From: an uncultured Flavobacterium sp.
GTDB lineage: Bacteria; Bacteroidota; Bacteroidia; Flavobacteriales; Flavobacteriaceae
Assembly (NCBI RefSeq): GCF_937967675.1
Contig: NZ_CALBSN010000015.1
Location: 1-28,015 of the forward strand
Direction: 5' to 3'
DNA length: 28,015 nt
The notes under the pieces were generated by a model, which saw only the letters and a program-made list of their open reading frames with translations, ran no database searches and was not told where the DNA came from. The position numbers and the translations under genes were made by a program. This document shows positions 1-7,698 of the stretch, one piece after another (the stretch's first letter is position 1; every line of letters begins with the position of its first letter).

Positions 1-497
1 ACGAAATAGTAAATAAAGTAGCGCAAAGTTCTTTGATGGTATTCGATTTAGAAGACTACTATCCAGATAATCATGTGGTAGATTTAGATATTTCGCAATG
101 GTTGTTGGAAGGGTTTATCTTGAAAGAATCTGATTTTAGAGCACAATTGAAAAACATGGATTGGGCTCAATTTGAAGACAAATACGTCGCTTTGTATTGT
201 TCAACGGATGCAATTTTACCTGCATGGGCATTTGCTTTGGTTGCAGTTCATTTAGCACCTCATGCTTTAAAAGTCATTCACGGAAATAAAGAACTCGCTA
301 CAATAGAATGGTATCAGGATATTTTAAATAAATTGGATTATACCGACTATTTTCAAAAACCTGTAATTCTGAAAGGTTGTTCTAAAAAACCGGTTCCCAA
401 TCAAGTATATACTTTAGCGATTCAAAAATTGATGCAAGTATCTAAAAGCGTTATGTTTGGTGAAGCTTGTTCGGCAGTTCCACTCTATAAAAAATAA
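1..497 (+). CDS. DUF2480 family protein (5' end outside window)
   Basis: The reading frame is open from the window edge (first whole codon at base 3) and reads EIVNKVAQSS before the first ATG at 36, so the true start lies upstream. The N-terminal pattern of a short EIVN-K-VA helix followed by FDLEDYYP, then DISQWLLEGF, YVALYCSTDAILPAWAF and a C-terminal GEACSAVPLYKK is typical of the DUF2480 family, small cytoplasmic proteins of unknown function found almost only in Bacteroidota. Only a few N-terminal residues should be missing. No signal peptide or membrane segment is visible. The family assignment is by recalled sequence pattern; no biochemical role is known to me. Confidence 0.85.
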   Translation, partial: EIVNKVAQSSLMVFDLEDYYPDNHVVDLDISQWLLEGFILKESDFRAQLKNMDWAQFEDKYVALYCSTDAILPAWAFALVAVHLAPHALKVIHGNKELATIEWYQDILNKLDYTDYFQKPVILKGCSKKPVPNQVYTLAIQKLMQVSKSVMFGEACSAVPLYKK

Positions 498-532
498 GTT
501 TTATCGTTTATACTTTCATTTTATCTTTAAAA

Positions 533-563
533 TTTGGTGCTTTTAAGTAAATAACTACTTTTG
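533..563 (+). promoter_or_regulatory. Bacteroidota-type promoter for the DUF3078 gene
   Basis: TTTG at 533-536 and TACTTTTG at 556-563 match the Bacteroidota housekeeping promoter (-33 TTTG, -7 TAnnTTTG) with a 19-nt spacer. The predicted start near 570 leaves a leader of about 20 nt before the ATG at 591. This is the best complete match to the consensus that I found in the window. Confidence 0.65.
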
Positions 564-590
564 CTCCTTCAAATTTTAAAATATAGATAA

Positions 591-1433
591 ATGAAAAAAT
601 TTTTAATCCCTCTATTATTAATAGTTTCAAATCTTTTTGGACAAGAAACAGCTACAGATTCAACAAAACATTGGACTAGAAAAGGTGTTTTTACGTTATT
701 AGCAAATCAATCATCTTTTAGTAATTGGCAAGCGGGTGGTCAGAATAACTTCGCTGGGAATGTTGGTGTAAATTACGATTTCAATTATAAAAATGGGGAT
801 TGGAATTGGGATAACAAAATCATCGTATCCTATGGTTTAACCAAAATCAAAGGTGCCGATACTCAAAAAACAGATGACAGACTTGAGTTTAATTCACTTT
901 TAGGAAAAAAAGCTTCAGGTTATTGGTTTTATTCTGCTTTTTTCAACTTTAAAACACAAATGGATACTGGTTTAGATCCAGCCACTCAAACTGTAAAAAT
1001 TTCGCATTTCTTTTCACCTGCCTTTTTTCAATTTGGACCTGGTATGTTGTGGAAAAAAAGCGATAATTTAAAGGTGAATTTCGCTCCAGCTACTTCAAAG
1101 TTAATTATGGTTCATGATCATTTTACAGAATTCAGCTCGTCTTTTGGTGTAGAGCAAGGCGAAACAACAAGATACGAATTAGGAGCTGCTGTTAATGGTT
1201 ATTATAAATTCAAATTGATGGAAAATGTTTCTGTTGAGAATATTTTAAATTTATATTCTAATTATTTGGAAGATGCCCAAAATGTTGATATTGATTACCA
1301 ATTAAACATTGTAATGAAAATCAATAAATACCTTTCTACAAACTTTGCATTTCAAACGATTTATGATGATAATGCATTTAGAGGCTTTCAAACCAAACAA
1401 ATTATCGGTTTAGGTGTGAATTATGGTTTCTAA
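591..1433 (+). CDS. DUF3078 domain-containing outer-membrane protein
   Basis: The 280-aa product has an N-terminal signal peptide (MKKFLIPLLLIVSNLFGQ, cleavage near residue 18). The mature part carries the DUF3078 hallmarks: W-x-R-KG (28-32), NQSSFSNWQAGG (39-50), alternating aromatic strands, and a C-terminal strand ending in GVNYGF with terminal Phe. This suggests a small outer-membrane beta-barrel. The family is common in Flavobacteriia and its function is unknown. The gene is preceded by a strong promoter match and followed by a bidirectional terminator shared with the convergent hflX, so it is probably monocistronic. Confidence 0.8.
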   Translation: MKKFLIPLLLIVSNLFGQETATDSTKHWTRKGVFTLLANQSSFSNWQAGGQNNFAGNVGVNYDFNYKNGDWNWDNKIIVSYGLTKIKGADTQKTDDRLEFNSLLGKKASGYWFYSAFFNFKTQMDTGLDPATQTVKISHFFSPAFFQFGPGMLWKKSDNLKVNFAPATSKLIMVHDHFTEFSSSFGVEQGETTRYELGAAVNGYYKFKLMENVSVENILNLYSNYLEDAQNVDIDYQLNIVMKINKYLSTNFAFQTIYDDNAFRGFQTKQIIGLGVNYGF

Positions 1434-1457
1434 TTCAAAATAGCTTAAATAAAACAA

Positions 1458-1483
1458 AAAGACCTCAGTTGAGGTCTTTTTTT
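1458..1483. terminator. Bidirectional rho-independent terminator
   Basis: A perfect 9-bp stem (AAAGACCTC / GAGGTCTTT) with loop AGTT is flanked by seven T on the plus strand and by an A-rich stretch that reads as TTTTTGTTTT on the minus strand. It lies between the convergent DUF3078 and hflX genes. The T tract abuts and slightly overlaps the hflX stop codon at 1482-1484. Confidence 0.85.
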
Positions 1484-2711
1484 ATTCGTTTTCAACCGCA
1501 TCTTTATAATCTGGATATAAAAATTTGTTGTATGGAAATCTTGTTATGTGAATTTCTCTAACAGCTTCATATACTTTTTCTCTAAATTCTTCAAAGTTTG
1601 CTTTTTCAGTTGCCGAAATGAAAAGTGTTTTGCTTTCTCCTAATTTACTCATCCAGGTTCTTTTCCAATCTTCCAAAGTATAATGTTTAGTGGTTTTTTC
1701 AACACTTAAATCATTTTCATCAAAATAAACCGATTTAAAAGCGTCGATTTTATTGAAAACCATAATCGTAGGTTTGTCTGCACTTTTAATGTCTAGTAAA
1801 ATTTGGTTTACCGATGCAATATGATCTTCAAAGTCGGGATGCGAAATATCTACCACATGAAGCAATAAATCAGCTTCTCTCACTTCGTCTAAGGTGCTTT
1901 TAAACGATTCAACTAATTGTGTTGGTAGTTTTCTAATAAACCCAACCGTATCGCTTAAAAGGAACGGTAAATTCTTTATTACTGTTTTTCGAACAGTTGT
2001 GTCAAGTGTTGCGAATAATTTGTTTTCTACAAACACATCACTTTTTCCAATAGCATTCATTAAAGTAGATTTTCCAACATTGGTATAACCTACTAAAGCT
2101 ACACGAACCATGGCACCACGATTACTTCGTTGGGTTGCCATTTGTTTGTCGATTACTTTAATTTTATCTTTTAGTAAAGAGATTCTATCACGCACAATAC
2201 GACGGTCTGTTTCAATTTCGGTTTCTCCCGGACCACGCATTCCAATTCCCCCTTTTTGACGTTCTAAGTGCGTCCACATTCCTGTTAAACGGGGTAATAA
2301 ATATTGGCATTGCGCTAATTCTACTTGAGTTCTGGCATACGAAGTTTCAGCACGTTGCGCGAAGATATCTAAGATAAGATTGGTTCTGTCTAATACTTTA
2401 CAATCTAATTCTTTGGTAATATTTTTCGATTGAGAAGGTGTTAATTCGTCATCAAAAATTACGGTTTTAATATCGTTATCTTTGATAAAGTATTTGATTT
2501 CTTCTAGTTTACCTGTTCCAACAAACGTTTTTGGATTGGGTTTATCCATTTTTTGTGAGAAACGTTTGACAACGGTTCCACCAGCGGTAAATGTTAAAAA
2601 TTCCAATTCGTCAAGATATTCGTTTAGTTTATCTTCACTTTGGTTTTGGGTTACTATTCCTACTACTATTGATTTTTCAAAGTCAATTACTTCTTTCTCT
2701 AACATAATCAT
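1482..2711 (-). CDS. hflX: GTPase HflX
   Basis: HflX is a ribosome-associated GTPase of the translation-factor class, linked in other bacteria to rescue or splitting of stalled ribosomes under stress. The 409-aa product has the N-terminal HflX domain (about 17-200) with the glycine-rich signature GGIGMRGPGETE at 154-165. Its G domain has G1 GYTNVGKST (208-216), G3 DTVG (254-257) and G4 NKID (320-323). The length is normal for the family. Start is ambiguous: ATG at the reported 5' end gives MIMLEKE, and a second in-frame ATG two codons later (2705) gives MLEKE; neither has a clear ribosome binding site. A TACCTTTG -7 element lies just upstream. Confidence 0.95.
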   Translation of the reverse strand: MIMLEKEVIDFEKSIVVGIVTQNQSEDKLNEYLDELEFLTFTAGGTVVKRFSQKMDKPNPKTFVGTGKLEEIKYFIKDNDIKTVIFDDELTPSQSKNITKELDCKVLDRTNLILDIFAQRAETSYARTQVELAQCQYLLPRLTGMWTHLERQKGGIGMRGPGETEIETDRRIVRDRISLLKDKIKVIDKQMATQRSNRGAMVRVALVGYTNVGKSTLMNAIGKSDVFVENKLFATLDTTVRKTVIKNLPFLLSDTVGFIRKLPTQLVESFKSTLDEVREADLLLHVVDISHPDFEDHIASVNQILLDIKSADKPTIMVFNKIDAFKSVYFDENDLSVEKTTKHYTLEDWKRTWMSKLGESKTLFISATEKANFEEFREKVYEAVREIHITRFPYNKFLYPDYKDAVENE

Positions 2712-2723
2712 TCTTTAAGAATA

Positions 2724-2731
2724 CAAAGGTA
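2724..2731 (-). promoter_or_regulatory. -7 element for hflX
   Basis: On the minus strand this reads TACCTTTG, a perfect TAnnTTTG, 13-20 nt before the hflX start. At the expected -33 spacing there is only TTTT, so the upstream element is weak. Confidence 0.4.
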
Positions 2732-2745
2732 CGAGAAATAGAAGT

Positions 2746-2787
2746 ATAAAAAAACCCTCAAATAATGTTACATTAGTTGAGGGTTTT
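2746..2787 (-). terminator. Terminator of the TonB receptor/lipoprotein operon
   Basis: An 11-bp stem (AAAACCCTCAA at 2751-2761 with TTGAGGGTTTT at 2777-2787) extends through further TAATG/CATTA pairing. On the minus strand it is followed by seven T (bases 2754-2748). It lies 16 nt after the stop of the DUF5689 gene. Confidence 0.85.
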
Positions 2788-2802
2788 CTAAAAGTTGTAT
2801 GG

Positions 2803-4131
2803 CTATTGACCTAATATTTTAACATTATCTACTTCCCATGCAGCTGCAGAAGAAGTTGTTGATCTGTATTTGAAAGCAACGCGAACATTTGAATTTCCTG
2901 TGAATGACGAAATATCAATTCCTCCAGAATTGCCTAAGCTCCAAGAGGTATAGCTTCCGCTAGTCCAAACAGGTAAATTAAATCCAGTTAATTGCGTCCA
3001 AGTTGCAGTACTAGGTGCTCCTGAACTATAATTAGTAGAAACATAAACTTCTAAAGCAGGACCCGCATAACGAGTACTAGTTTGAAAAGATAATACTGCA
3101 AATGAATTTGTACTTAAATCAATAGAAGGTGAAATTAACCAATCTTCATTATTTACTCCAAACCCATTAATGAATGCATTAAAAGTAGGGTTACCAAATG
3201 TAGCTTGTACATTCCAAGCGGTAGTTCCACTAACATTTTGTTTAACCCAGTTAGGGAAATTAGTATCAAAAGGTTCATTGAAAATTGTAGCTAAATTGAT
3301 TCGTGGTTGATCTAATTTTACATCTTCTAATGTTCTTAACATAAATTGATAATAAGCAGTTCCTGAACTATTAATATATTTTGTAAGTACACATCTGATT
3401 TTACCACTACCACTAGGAATTGGTTTTGAAGCAAATGTTGCGTATTCACTAGTCCTTATAGTTACACTATTTCCAAAGATATCTGTAATAGTGTGGTTTG
3501 TTGCTCCTCCACTAACATTACTTGGATCGTAGTAATTTTTTCCTAAAGCTGCATCAGAAAACTGAACATTATCAAATTCAATCAATTTATTAATATATTG
3601 ATCTGCCTGAGCTTGATTTAATGATAAATGATTTACAATATCATCTTCATTAATTTTATCACAGCTTCTTAAAATTACATCTTTATATTCAACACCAGAA
3701 ATTCTTCCTACTCCACCATTATATGAAGACCCAATAACTGTAGCATCGTATTGTTTATTAAAATATCTGTTTTTATCTAATTTGATGGTAACTTTTCTTC
3801 CTGGTTCAAATTCTGTATATAGGTTGTAATTGTCTACCGGCATACTAAAACCAGTTGAACCATCGGTAGAAACCATAGATATAGACTTATAAAAGTTTCC
3901 TCCTTCATCACTTGAAGTTACATAAGCTTCAATATAATCTACTAAATTTTCATCAGTAGTATATTGTGTAGCAGTACCTACAGCAAGTGAAGTAATTTCT
4001 GAAACTTCCTTAGTCTTAGGAATAGAAATACATTCGTTTGATAAATCTGGAGTTCCATAATCATCGCCATTTACACATCCTACTAATGATGTTAAAACAG
4101 TAATTGTTAGTAATAATCTTAAATTTTTCAT
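2803..4131 (-). CDS. Surface lipoprotein with DUF5689 and choice-of-anchor J domains
   Basis: The 442-aa product has a lipoprotein signal peptide ending LVGC (lipid-modified Cys19). Acidic residues and an aromatic follow (CVNGDDY), the pattern of the Bacteroidota lipoprotein export signal, so it is probably on the outer face of the outer membrane. Residues about 35-270 resemble DUF5689, an OB-like region often paired with TonB receptors. Residues about 285-442 form a beta-rich jelly-roll of the choice-of-anchor J type (EPFD, W-x-x-Q, EDWLISPSIDLS, VAFKY, WEVDNVKI). The gene is the last of a three-gene operon (6-nt gap from the gene before) and is followed by a strong terminator. It likely binds substrate or assists the receptor; the ligand is not deducible. 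Confidence 0.8.
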   Translation of the reverse strand: MKNLRLLLTITVLTSLVGCVNGDDYGTPDLSNECISIPKTKEVSEITSLAVGTATQYTTDENLVDYIEAYVTSSDEGGNFYKSISMVSTDGSTGFSMPVDNYNLYTEFEPGRKVTIKLDKNRYFNKQYDATVIGSSYNGGVGRISGVEYKDVILRSCDKINEDDIVNHLSLNQAQADQYINKLIEFDNVQFSDAALGKNYYDPSNVSGGATNHTITDIFGNSVTIRTSEYATFASKPIPSGSGKIRCVLTKYINSSGTAYYQFMLRTLEDVKLDQPRINLATIFNEPFDTNFPNWVKQNVSGTTAWNVQATFGNPTFNAFINGFGVNNEDWLISPSIDLSTNSFAVLSFQTSTRYAGPALEVYVSTNYSSGAPSTATWTQLTGFNLPVWTSGSYTSWSLGNSGGIDISSFTGNSNVRVAFKYRSTTSSAAAWEVDNVKILGQ

Positions 4132-4137
4132 AGCGTA

Positions 4138-4758
4138 TTATTTTGATGTATATACGTAAAGATTATCCACTTGGAATAATCCGTCTAAGTTAGTGTTAGT
4201 TCCTGAACCCGTTACTTTAAATGCAATGTGAATGGTTTGTCCTTCATAAGCACTTAAATTAATTTCACCAGATGGAATAAATAAATATCCTGTAGTGCTT
4301 TTATTTGCAACACTACATACTACTTCATTCCAAGTTGCTGAATTTACATTGCTTCCGTCAAAATCTGAAGAAACATAAACTTGAAGTTTGTTTGCGTTAT
4401 CAGATACGAAGTTTTGAGCGGATTGAAATGAAAATTTTACACTTTCATAGCCTGATAAATCATAAGCAGGTGAAATTAACCAACCAATGTTTGAAGCATT
4501 TCCAGAACCATAAGTATTAAATTCTGCATACCCATTACCACTATAAATTTTTTCTTTCCAGAAAATTGTACCAGCTTCAGCAAAATTTGTCCAACCTGTT
4601 AAATCTAAAACAGTGTTATGTTGAATGTCTTGAAATTCTTCAGAATAAAAAGGGGTTTTTACCGTTGGAATTACATAATCATCCTCACCAACGCAACTTG
4701 TTAAAACTACTGATGAAGTTACTAACAAGAAAAGTGACTTTAATAAATTATTTTTCAT
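4138..4758 (-). CDS. Surface lipoprotein with choice-of-anchor J domain
   Basis: The 206-aa product has a lipoprotein signal peptide (lipobox LTSC, Cys22) followed by VGEDDY, an acidic export-type motif like that of the next gene. Almost the whole mature protein is one choice-of-anchor J module: YSEEF near 38, GWLISPAYDLS, a KFSFQSAQ strand, LQVYVSSDFDG, IHIAFKV, and terminal FQVDNLYVYT. It matches the C-terminal half of the neighbouring DUF5689 protein in the order of motifs, so the two share a module. It lies 11 nt after the TonB receptor gene and 6 nt before the DUF5689 gene on the same transcript. It is probably an accessory of that receptor; the ligand is unknown. Confidence 0.75.
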   Translation of the reverse strand: MKNNLLKSLFLLVTSSVVLTSCVGEDDYVIPTVKTPFYSEEFQDIQHNTVLDLTGWTNFAEAGTIFWKEKIYSGNGYAEFNTYGSGNASNIGWLISPAYDLSGYESVKFSFQSAQNFVSDNANKLQVYVSSDFDGSNVNSATWNEVVCSVANKSTTGYLFIPSGEINLSAYEGQTIHIAFKVTGSGTNTNLDGLFQVDNLYVYTSK

Positions 4759-4769
4759 AGTGCAATTTT

Positions 4770-7559
4770 TTAGAAGTTAATATAGAAGTTAACAAAATAA
4801 GTTCTTCCGTATCCATAAAAATATTTAGGACCAAAAGCACGAGTTCCACTAACTAAATCTTGTTGTAAGTCAGGAAACGTTGCTTTACGAGATTGTTCGA
4901 AACCACCCGTTTTATAGGTAACATCTAAAACATTATTTACTGAAGCAAAGAAACCAACAGTGTTACGATTTGCTTTACTAATTCTCCATGATTTTCCTCC
5001 AGTTAAGTTTAAAATTGAGAAACTATCAAATTTTTCTTGTTTTAAAACTTTTCTAACAGCATCATCTGTAGCACCTGGATAAGAAACTCCAGTTGCTGGG
5101 TTAATACTGAAATTATCTGTTCTTAATATGTTTGAAACATCGATATAAGAATCTCCAAGATAGTTGATGTTGGCTCCAACCCACCAAAAACGAGGGTCAC
5201 GGTATTCTAAACCAAATGACGCAGCTGTTTGAGGCATTCCAGGTTGATGATAATCTTTAATATATACTTTTCCAAAATCTTTTATAGGATCTTGACCTAA
5301 AGCAGCTAAACCGTCATCATTAGTTTTTAATTTAGCATTTTTAGAGTAAATATATTGACCATATGATGCTGCAGCAGTAGCTTTAATTGTAGATGTAATT
5401 TGATATTCTATACCAAGTTCAACTCCCATGTTTTGTTTTTCTAAACCAGTAACAATTTCACTAACAAAAGCATCTTCATCTCCTTCAGTATCACCTATGT
5501 TTTCAGCATAAAAGAAAGAAATATCAGTAGCATTACTTATTTTTGAATAAAAACCTGTTAATCTACTTTTGAATTTAGGACTTCTTATGATATAACTACC
5601 ATCAGCACTTACAATAGATTCACTAACTAAATCAGGAGTTATATTGTTGTTTAAACGAGCATTTGAAAATGAGCTTCTTAAAGTTGGAGCTTTTGTCATG
5701 TACATTCCATTGAAATCCAATAGGTGTTTTCCAGTAAGTTTGTAGGTAATTCCTCCTTTGAAACCAAAATTCTCAAAAACGATGCTTTTTCCTTTACCAA
5801 ATGAATTGTTTGCATAGATTCCATTTCTGAACAATCCTTCTCTTTGATATTCTGTTCTAGAAAAAGATTGCGCTAAATAAAAATCAGCTTTGTCGTAAGA
5901 AAATTTAAATTGTGTAAAACCATCAAAAGTTAAAGCGTGTAATAAATAATTGTATCCATAAGTGTCACCTTCTTTAACTTGTCTGTTAGGGTTGTTTAAG
6001 TTTGATTGTGTAGCATCTCCTGCAAAGAAAGGATCAATATCTAGGAAATATTGACCTCCTAATAAATCCAACAAGTTTTGGTGGTTGTGTGATCTTAATT
6101 TTCTAAAATTAGCCGCAGCAGTTAAACTAATGTTATCTGATAAACTTGAGTTTAAAATTGTATTAGCGCTTAATTGATTGTCGTCTGTTCTATCTTCATA
6201 TAAAACATAAACACTTCTTCCTGGAGTAGCACTATTTTGATTAGCTAAATACATTGCTTTCCAGTCTATTTGACCATTTGCTAAGAAATTAGTTCTGGCA
6301 ATACCAGCCTGGGTATAATCTGGAGTCCAAACTCCATTATCATCAAATTGATTTAAATAATAACTTGGTAAATTTCTGTAATATGTAGGATCTGGATTAT
6401 TACCTCCTTGGTAATCAAGTCTAGAGTTTCCAATTTTTCCAGTTTGAAAAGCAACATTAGTATTTAATGTTGTTTTTTCCGTAATTTTCCAATAGTGAGA
6501 CAACATAGTCATTGGCTCTTCTACGTCTTTATCTCTAGAATTACGTTTTTTACCATCTTGCCATCCCCAATATGAATTGTATTTAATTCCTTTTAAATCA
6601 GTAACTTCTTGAGTATTAGGAGACGATTTTCCTCTGCTATTTTGAGCATAAATTGAAGTTAAATTGATGCTGTGTTTATCGTTAATTTTCTTTTCAACAC
6701 TTGCAAAAAGAGAATTTGCGCCATAATCTGTTCCATCAAAATAAGCTTCTTCTGCCCATCTTCTTGAAGCCGAAACAACAAAAGCCCAACCATCTTTGTT
6801 CATACCTGAAGCATGAGTACCCATCATTCTCCAATTGTAGTTAGTGTTAGTTCCAGACATTGAAATTCTTGTTCCAGGACGGTAAAAAGATGCTCTTGTG
6901 TTAATTTCTTGTGTTCCTAAAGCACTACCAAAAGTATAATCCGAAGGAGCAGAACCCATAGTAAACTCTTGATTTCTTGTTGCATCATTTAAACCACCCC
7001 AGTTACTCCATTGTGGTCTGCCATCATATAATTTGTTCATTGCGATACCATTAATCATGGTAACACCATATTCATTATCTAAACCTCTAATTCTAAAACG
7101 AGCTAGTCCCCAATTGAATGCTGCAGCTTGTTGATAAGTGTCTCTTGATGACTGTAATAAACCCGAGGTACTTTCAGATCCACTATTGTCATCACCTAAG
7201 TCATTTTCGGTTATTGTTACTAAACTTAATTGTTGTTCCGAAGTAATATCTTCTTCTAATAAAACAACCCCTAAGTCAATGGTTTCACCAGCGAAAGGTT
7301 CTAAGTTAAAAGTTTGTTGGTTATAACCTGATGTTTTAACCACTAATACCTGCTCACCTGAAGGAATAGATTGGAATACAAAACTTCCATCAACCGATGT
7401 TAAAGCAGTTTGATTTGTGCTCTGAATAACAGCCACAACATTTTGTAATGGTTTTTGACTTTTAGCATCTATAACCTTACCTTTCAAGGCCGGATTTTGC
7501 TGTGCAAAAACTAAAACAGCTTGCAGTACCAATAAGGTACTTAGTACAAGTTTTTTCAT
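4770..7559 (-). CDS. TonB-dependent receptor with carboxypeptidase-like regulatory domain
   Basis: The 929-aa product is an outer-membrane active transporter. It has a signal peptide (cleavage after VFAQ, near residue 20), a CarboxypepD_reg-like domain (about 25-100; LKGKVIDAKSQKPLQNV, VDGSFVFQSIPSG), a short hydrophobic stretch LSLVTI near 111-116 that may serve as the TonB box, and a plug domain to about 230 (RFRIRGLDNEYGVTMINGI). A long beta-barrel follows and ends in the typical C-terminal FVNFYINF with terminal Phe. It heads a three-gene minus-strand operon with two surface lipoproteins and is divergent from a secreted nuclease/phosphatase-like enzyme, which suggests uptake of a phosphate-ester or nucleic-acid product. 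The substrate is inference only. It is not a clear SusC, because no SusD homologue is adjacent. Confidence 0.9.
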   Translation of the reverse strand: MKKLVLSTLLVLQAVLVFAQQNPALKGKVIDAKSQKPLQNVVAVIQSTNQTALTSVDGSFVFQSIPSGEQVLVVKTSGYNQQTFNLEPFAGETIDLGVVLLEEDITSEQQLSLVTITENDLGDDNSGSESTSGLLQSSRDTYQQAAAFNWGLARFRIRGLDNEYGVTMINGIAMNKLYDGRPQWSNWGGLNDATRNQEFTMGSAPSDYTFGSALGTQEINTRASFYRPGTRISMSGTNTNYNWRMMGTHASGMNKDGWAFVVSASRRWAEEAYFDGTDYGANSLFASVEKKINDKHSINLTSIYAQNSRGKSSPNTQEVTDLKGIKYNSYWGWQDGKKRNSRDKDVEEPMTMLSHYWKITEKTTLNTNVAFQTGKIGNSRLDYQGGNNPDPTYYRNLPSYYLNQFDDNGVWTPDYTQAGIARTNFLANGQIDWKAMYLANQNSATPGRSVYVLYEDRTDDNQLSANTILNSSLSDNISLTAAANFRKLRSHNHQNLLDLLGGQYFLDIDPFFAGDATQSNLNNPNRQVKEGDTYGYNYLLHALTFDGFTQFKFSYDKADFYLAQSFSRTEYQREGLFRNGIYANNSFGKGKSIVFENFGFKGGITYKLTGKHLLDFNGMYMTKAPTLRSSFSNARLNNNITPDLVSESIVSADGSYIIRSPKFKSRLTGFYSKISNATDISFFYAENIGDTEGDEDAFVSEIVTGLEKQNMGVELGIEYQITSTIKATAAASYGQYIYSKNAKLKTNDDGLAALGQDPIKDFGKVYIKDYHQPGMPQTAASFGLEYRDPRFWWVGANINYLGDSYIDVSNILRTDNFSINPATGVSYPGATDDAVRKVLKQEKFDSFSILNLTGGKSWRISKANRNTVGFFASVNNVLDVTYKTGGFEQSRKATFPDLQQDLVSGTRAFGPKYFYGYGRTYFVNFYINF

Positions 7560-7588
7560 AAAGAAATTTATAATTAATACTAATTTAA

Positions 7589-7612
7589 TGTTAAGTAGTT
7601 ACAAACTTAACA
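7589..7612. promoter_or_regulatory. Perfect 8-bp inverted repeat in divergent promoter region
   Basis: TGTTAAGT at 7589-7596 and its exact reverse complement ACTTAACA at 7605-7612 are separated by 8 nt. The repeat sits 30-53 bases upstream of the TonB receptor start and overlaps the position where transcription from the -7 element at 7618-7625 would begin. It could be an operator for a repressor or a hairpin at the start of the leader. Confidence 0.4.
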
Positions 7613-7617
7613 GCCTA

Positions 7618-7625
7618 CAAATGTA
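7618..7625 (-). promoter_or_regulatory. -7 element for the TonB receptor operon
   Basis: The minus strand reads TACATTTG here (perfect TAnnTTTG), about 60 nt before the receptor start. A second match, TAAGTTTG, lies at 7609-7602. Neither has a TTTG at the ideal -33 spacing. Confidence 0.35.
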
Positions 7626-7645
7626 TAACTTTTAATAATATTATT

Positions 7646-7653
7646 TACCTTTG
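7646..7653 (+). promoter_or_regulatory. -7 element for the secreted EEP-fold enzyme
   Basis: TACCTTTG is a perfect TAnnTTTG and would start transcription near 7660, giving a leader of about 40 nt to the ATG at 7699. No clear -33 TTTG is present, so activator dependence is possible. Confidence 0.4.
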
Positions 7654-7698
7654 GCACCTATTTTGTGTTAAACTTGATATTAATATAACATTCATTTT

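Noticed and set aside
33..497. Start of the DUF2480 protein at TTG 33 or ATG 36
   Set aside because: The frame is open to the window edge and the upstream residues match the conserved N-terminus of the family, so the gene is truncated by the window.
4770..7559. SusC/SusD-type polysaccharide utilisation locus
   Set aside because: No SusD homologue, glycoside hydrolase or polysaccharide lyase is adjacent. The lipoproteins have choice-of-anchor J and DUF5689 features instead.
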